Source: Syntrophorhabdus sp. PtaB.Bin184
GTDB lineage: Bacteria; Desulfobacterota; Syntrophorhabdia; Syntrophorhabdales; Syntrophorhabdaceae
Direction: 5' to 3'
NCBI GenBank assembly: GCA_002067555.1
Contig: MVQQ01000127.1
Span: forward strand, 1-5,335
Length of the DNA stretch: 5,335 nt
The translations under genes and the position numbers were made by a program. This document shows, piece after piece, positions 5,056 to 5,335 of the stretch; the stretch's first letter is position 1, and each line of letters begins with the position of its first letter. The notes under the pieces were generated by a model. It was not told the DNA's origin. It made no database searches and was given only the letters and a program-made list of their open reading frames with translations.

Positions 5056-5335
5056 ATGAGTAACAGTGATCTTTCCTGGAAGGCCGTAGTATCAGGTATC
5101 CTGTGCATCTTCGCGTTGGTTGTGTGGTCAGGGACGGCTGATTCGGCGGAGAAGGCCCCCGTGGCACGCTACTGGATGAGCGTTTCCACGGAGAAGAGCG
5201 GCTTTCCCGGAATGCCTTCCGGTGCCAGCGGCGGGATGTCGGGTATGATCGGCGGTATGCTCGGCATGGGCGGAGGTGGTGGTTCGGGAAAGAGGCTTGA
5301 GCTGAAGGTGTCTTCTCCGAAGAGCCCGCCGGCCG
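5056..5335 (+). CDS. Exported Gly/Met-rich protein of unknown function, partial at 3' end
   Basis: I do not recognise this gene. The frame stays open to the right edge, giving 93 complete codons. Residues 1-31 look like a Sec signal peptide or an N-terminal membrane anchor: a short polar start with Lys9, a hydrophobic core (about 10-26, AVVSGILCIFALVVW), then small residues (SGTADSA). Possible cleavage points are after Ala28 or Ala31. Cys17 is not in a convincing lipobox. A short segment ARYWMSVSTEKSG follows, then a low-complexity stretch (about 49-78) of Gly with regularly spaced Met (GGMSGMIGGMLGMGGGGG), then KRLELKVSS, which looks like the first strand of a folded domain. A perfect-box promoter and a strong ribosome binding site suggest high expression. 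The protein should sit in the periplasm or envelope. An alternative start is the ATG at 5053. Confidence 0.75.
   Translation, partial: MSNSDLSWKAVVSGILCIFALVVWSGTADSAEKAPVARYWMSVSTEKSGFPGMPSGASGGMSGMIGGMLGMGGGGGSGKRLELKVSSPKSPPA

Noticed and set aside
4868..5056. 62-codon plus-strand open frame before the exported protein gene
   Set aside because: It spans the consensus promoter and the leader, starts inside the repeat element, has no ribosome binding site and reads as low-complexity.

Overview
The window reads as ordinary chromosomal DNA from a GC-rich Gram-negative-type bacterium. The mix of a maltodextrin/glycogen phosphorylase, a trimethylamine-dehydrogenase-like flavoprotein paired with a 2[4Fe-4S] ferredoxin, and an orphan CheV would suit an anaerobic, motile member of the former Deltaproteobacteria or a related phylum. 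That placement is inference from gene content and codon style; no marker gene here fixes the taxon.

Layout, all genes on the + strand. (1) 1-1248: C-terminal half of an alpha-glucan phosphorylase, cut by the left window edge. (2) 1248-1367: a 120-bp palindromic element whose arms are tandem heptamers, ending in a T run. (3) 1447-3375 and 3375-3566: an FMN/4Fe-4S/FAD oxidoreductase of the OYE / 2,4-dienoyl-CoA reductase / TMADH group, then a small bacterial-type ferredoxin in a one-base stop/start overlap; almost certainly one redox operon. (4) 3567-3730: a second palindromic element with the same design but built from tandem nonamers, also ending in a T run. (5) 3819-4778: cheV (CheW domain plus receiver domain), preceded by a sequence resembling a flagellar sigma-28 promoter. 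(6) 4778-4898: a second, partly decayed copy of the heptamer element. (7) 4928-4954: a strong sigma-70-type promoter, a leader of about 90 nt with a hairpin beside the ribosome binding site, and the start of an unrecognised exported Gly/Met-rich protein (5056 to the right edge).

The genes do not form one pathway. They look like four independent transcription units (storage-glucan breakdown; electron transfer to or from an unknown substrate; chemotaxis signalling; an envelope protein of unknown role). What ties the window together is the intergenic DNA: each of the three gaps begins, within a base of the preceding stop codon, with an element whose left arm is a short tandem repeat; in two of the three the right arm is a complementary tandem array followed by a T run. 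I did not find a defence system, CRISPR array, RNA gene or transposase. The repeat-armed hairpins, and the missing catalytic pair in the flavoenzyme, are the observations most worth following.
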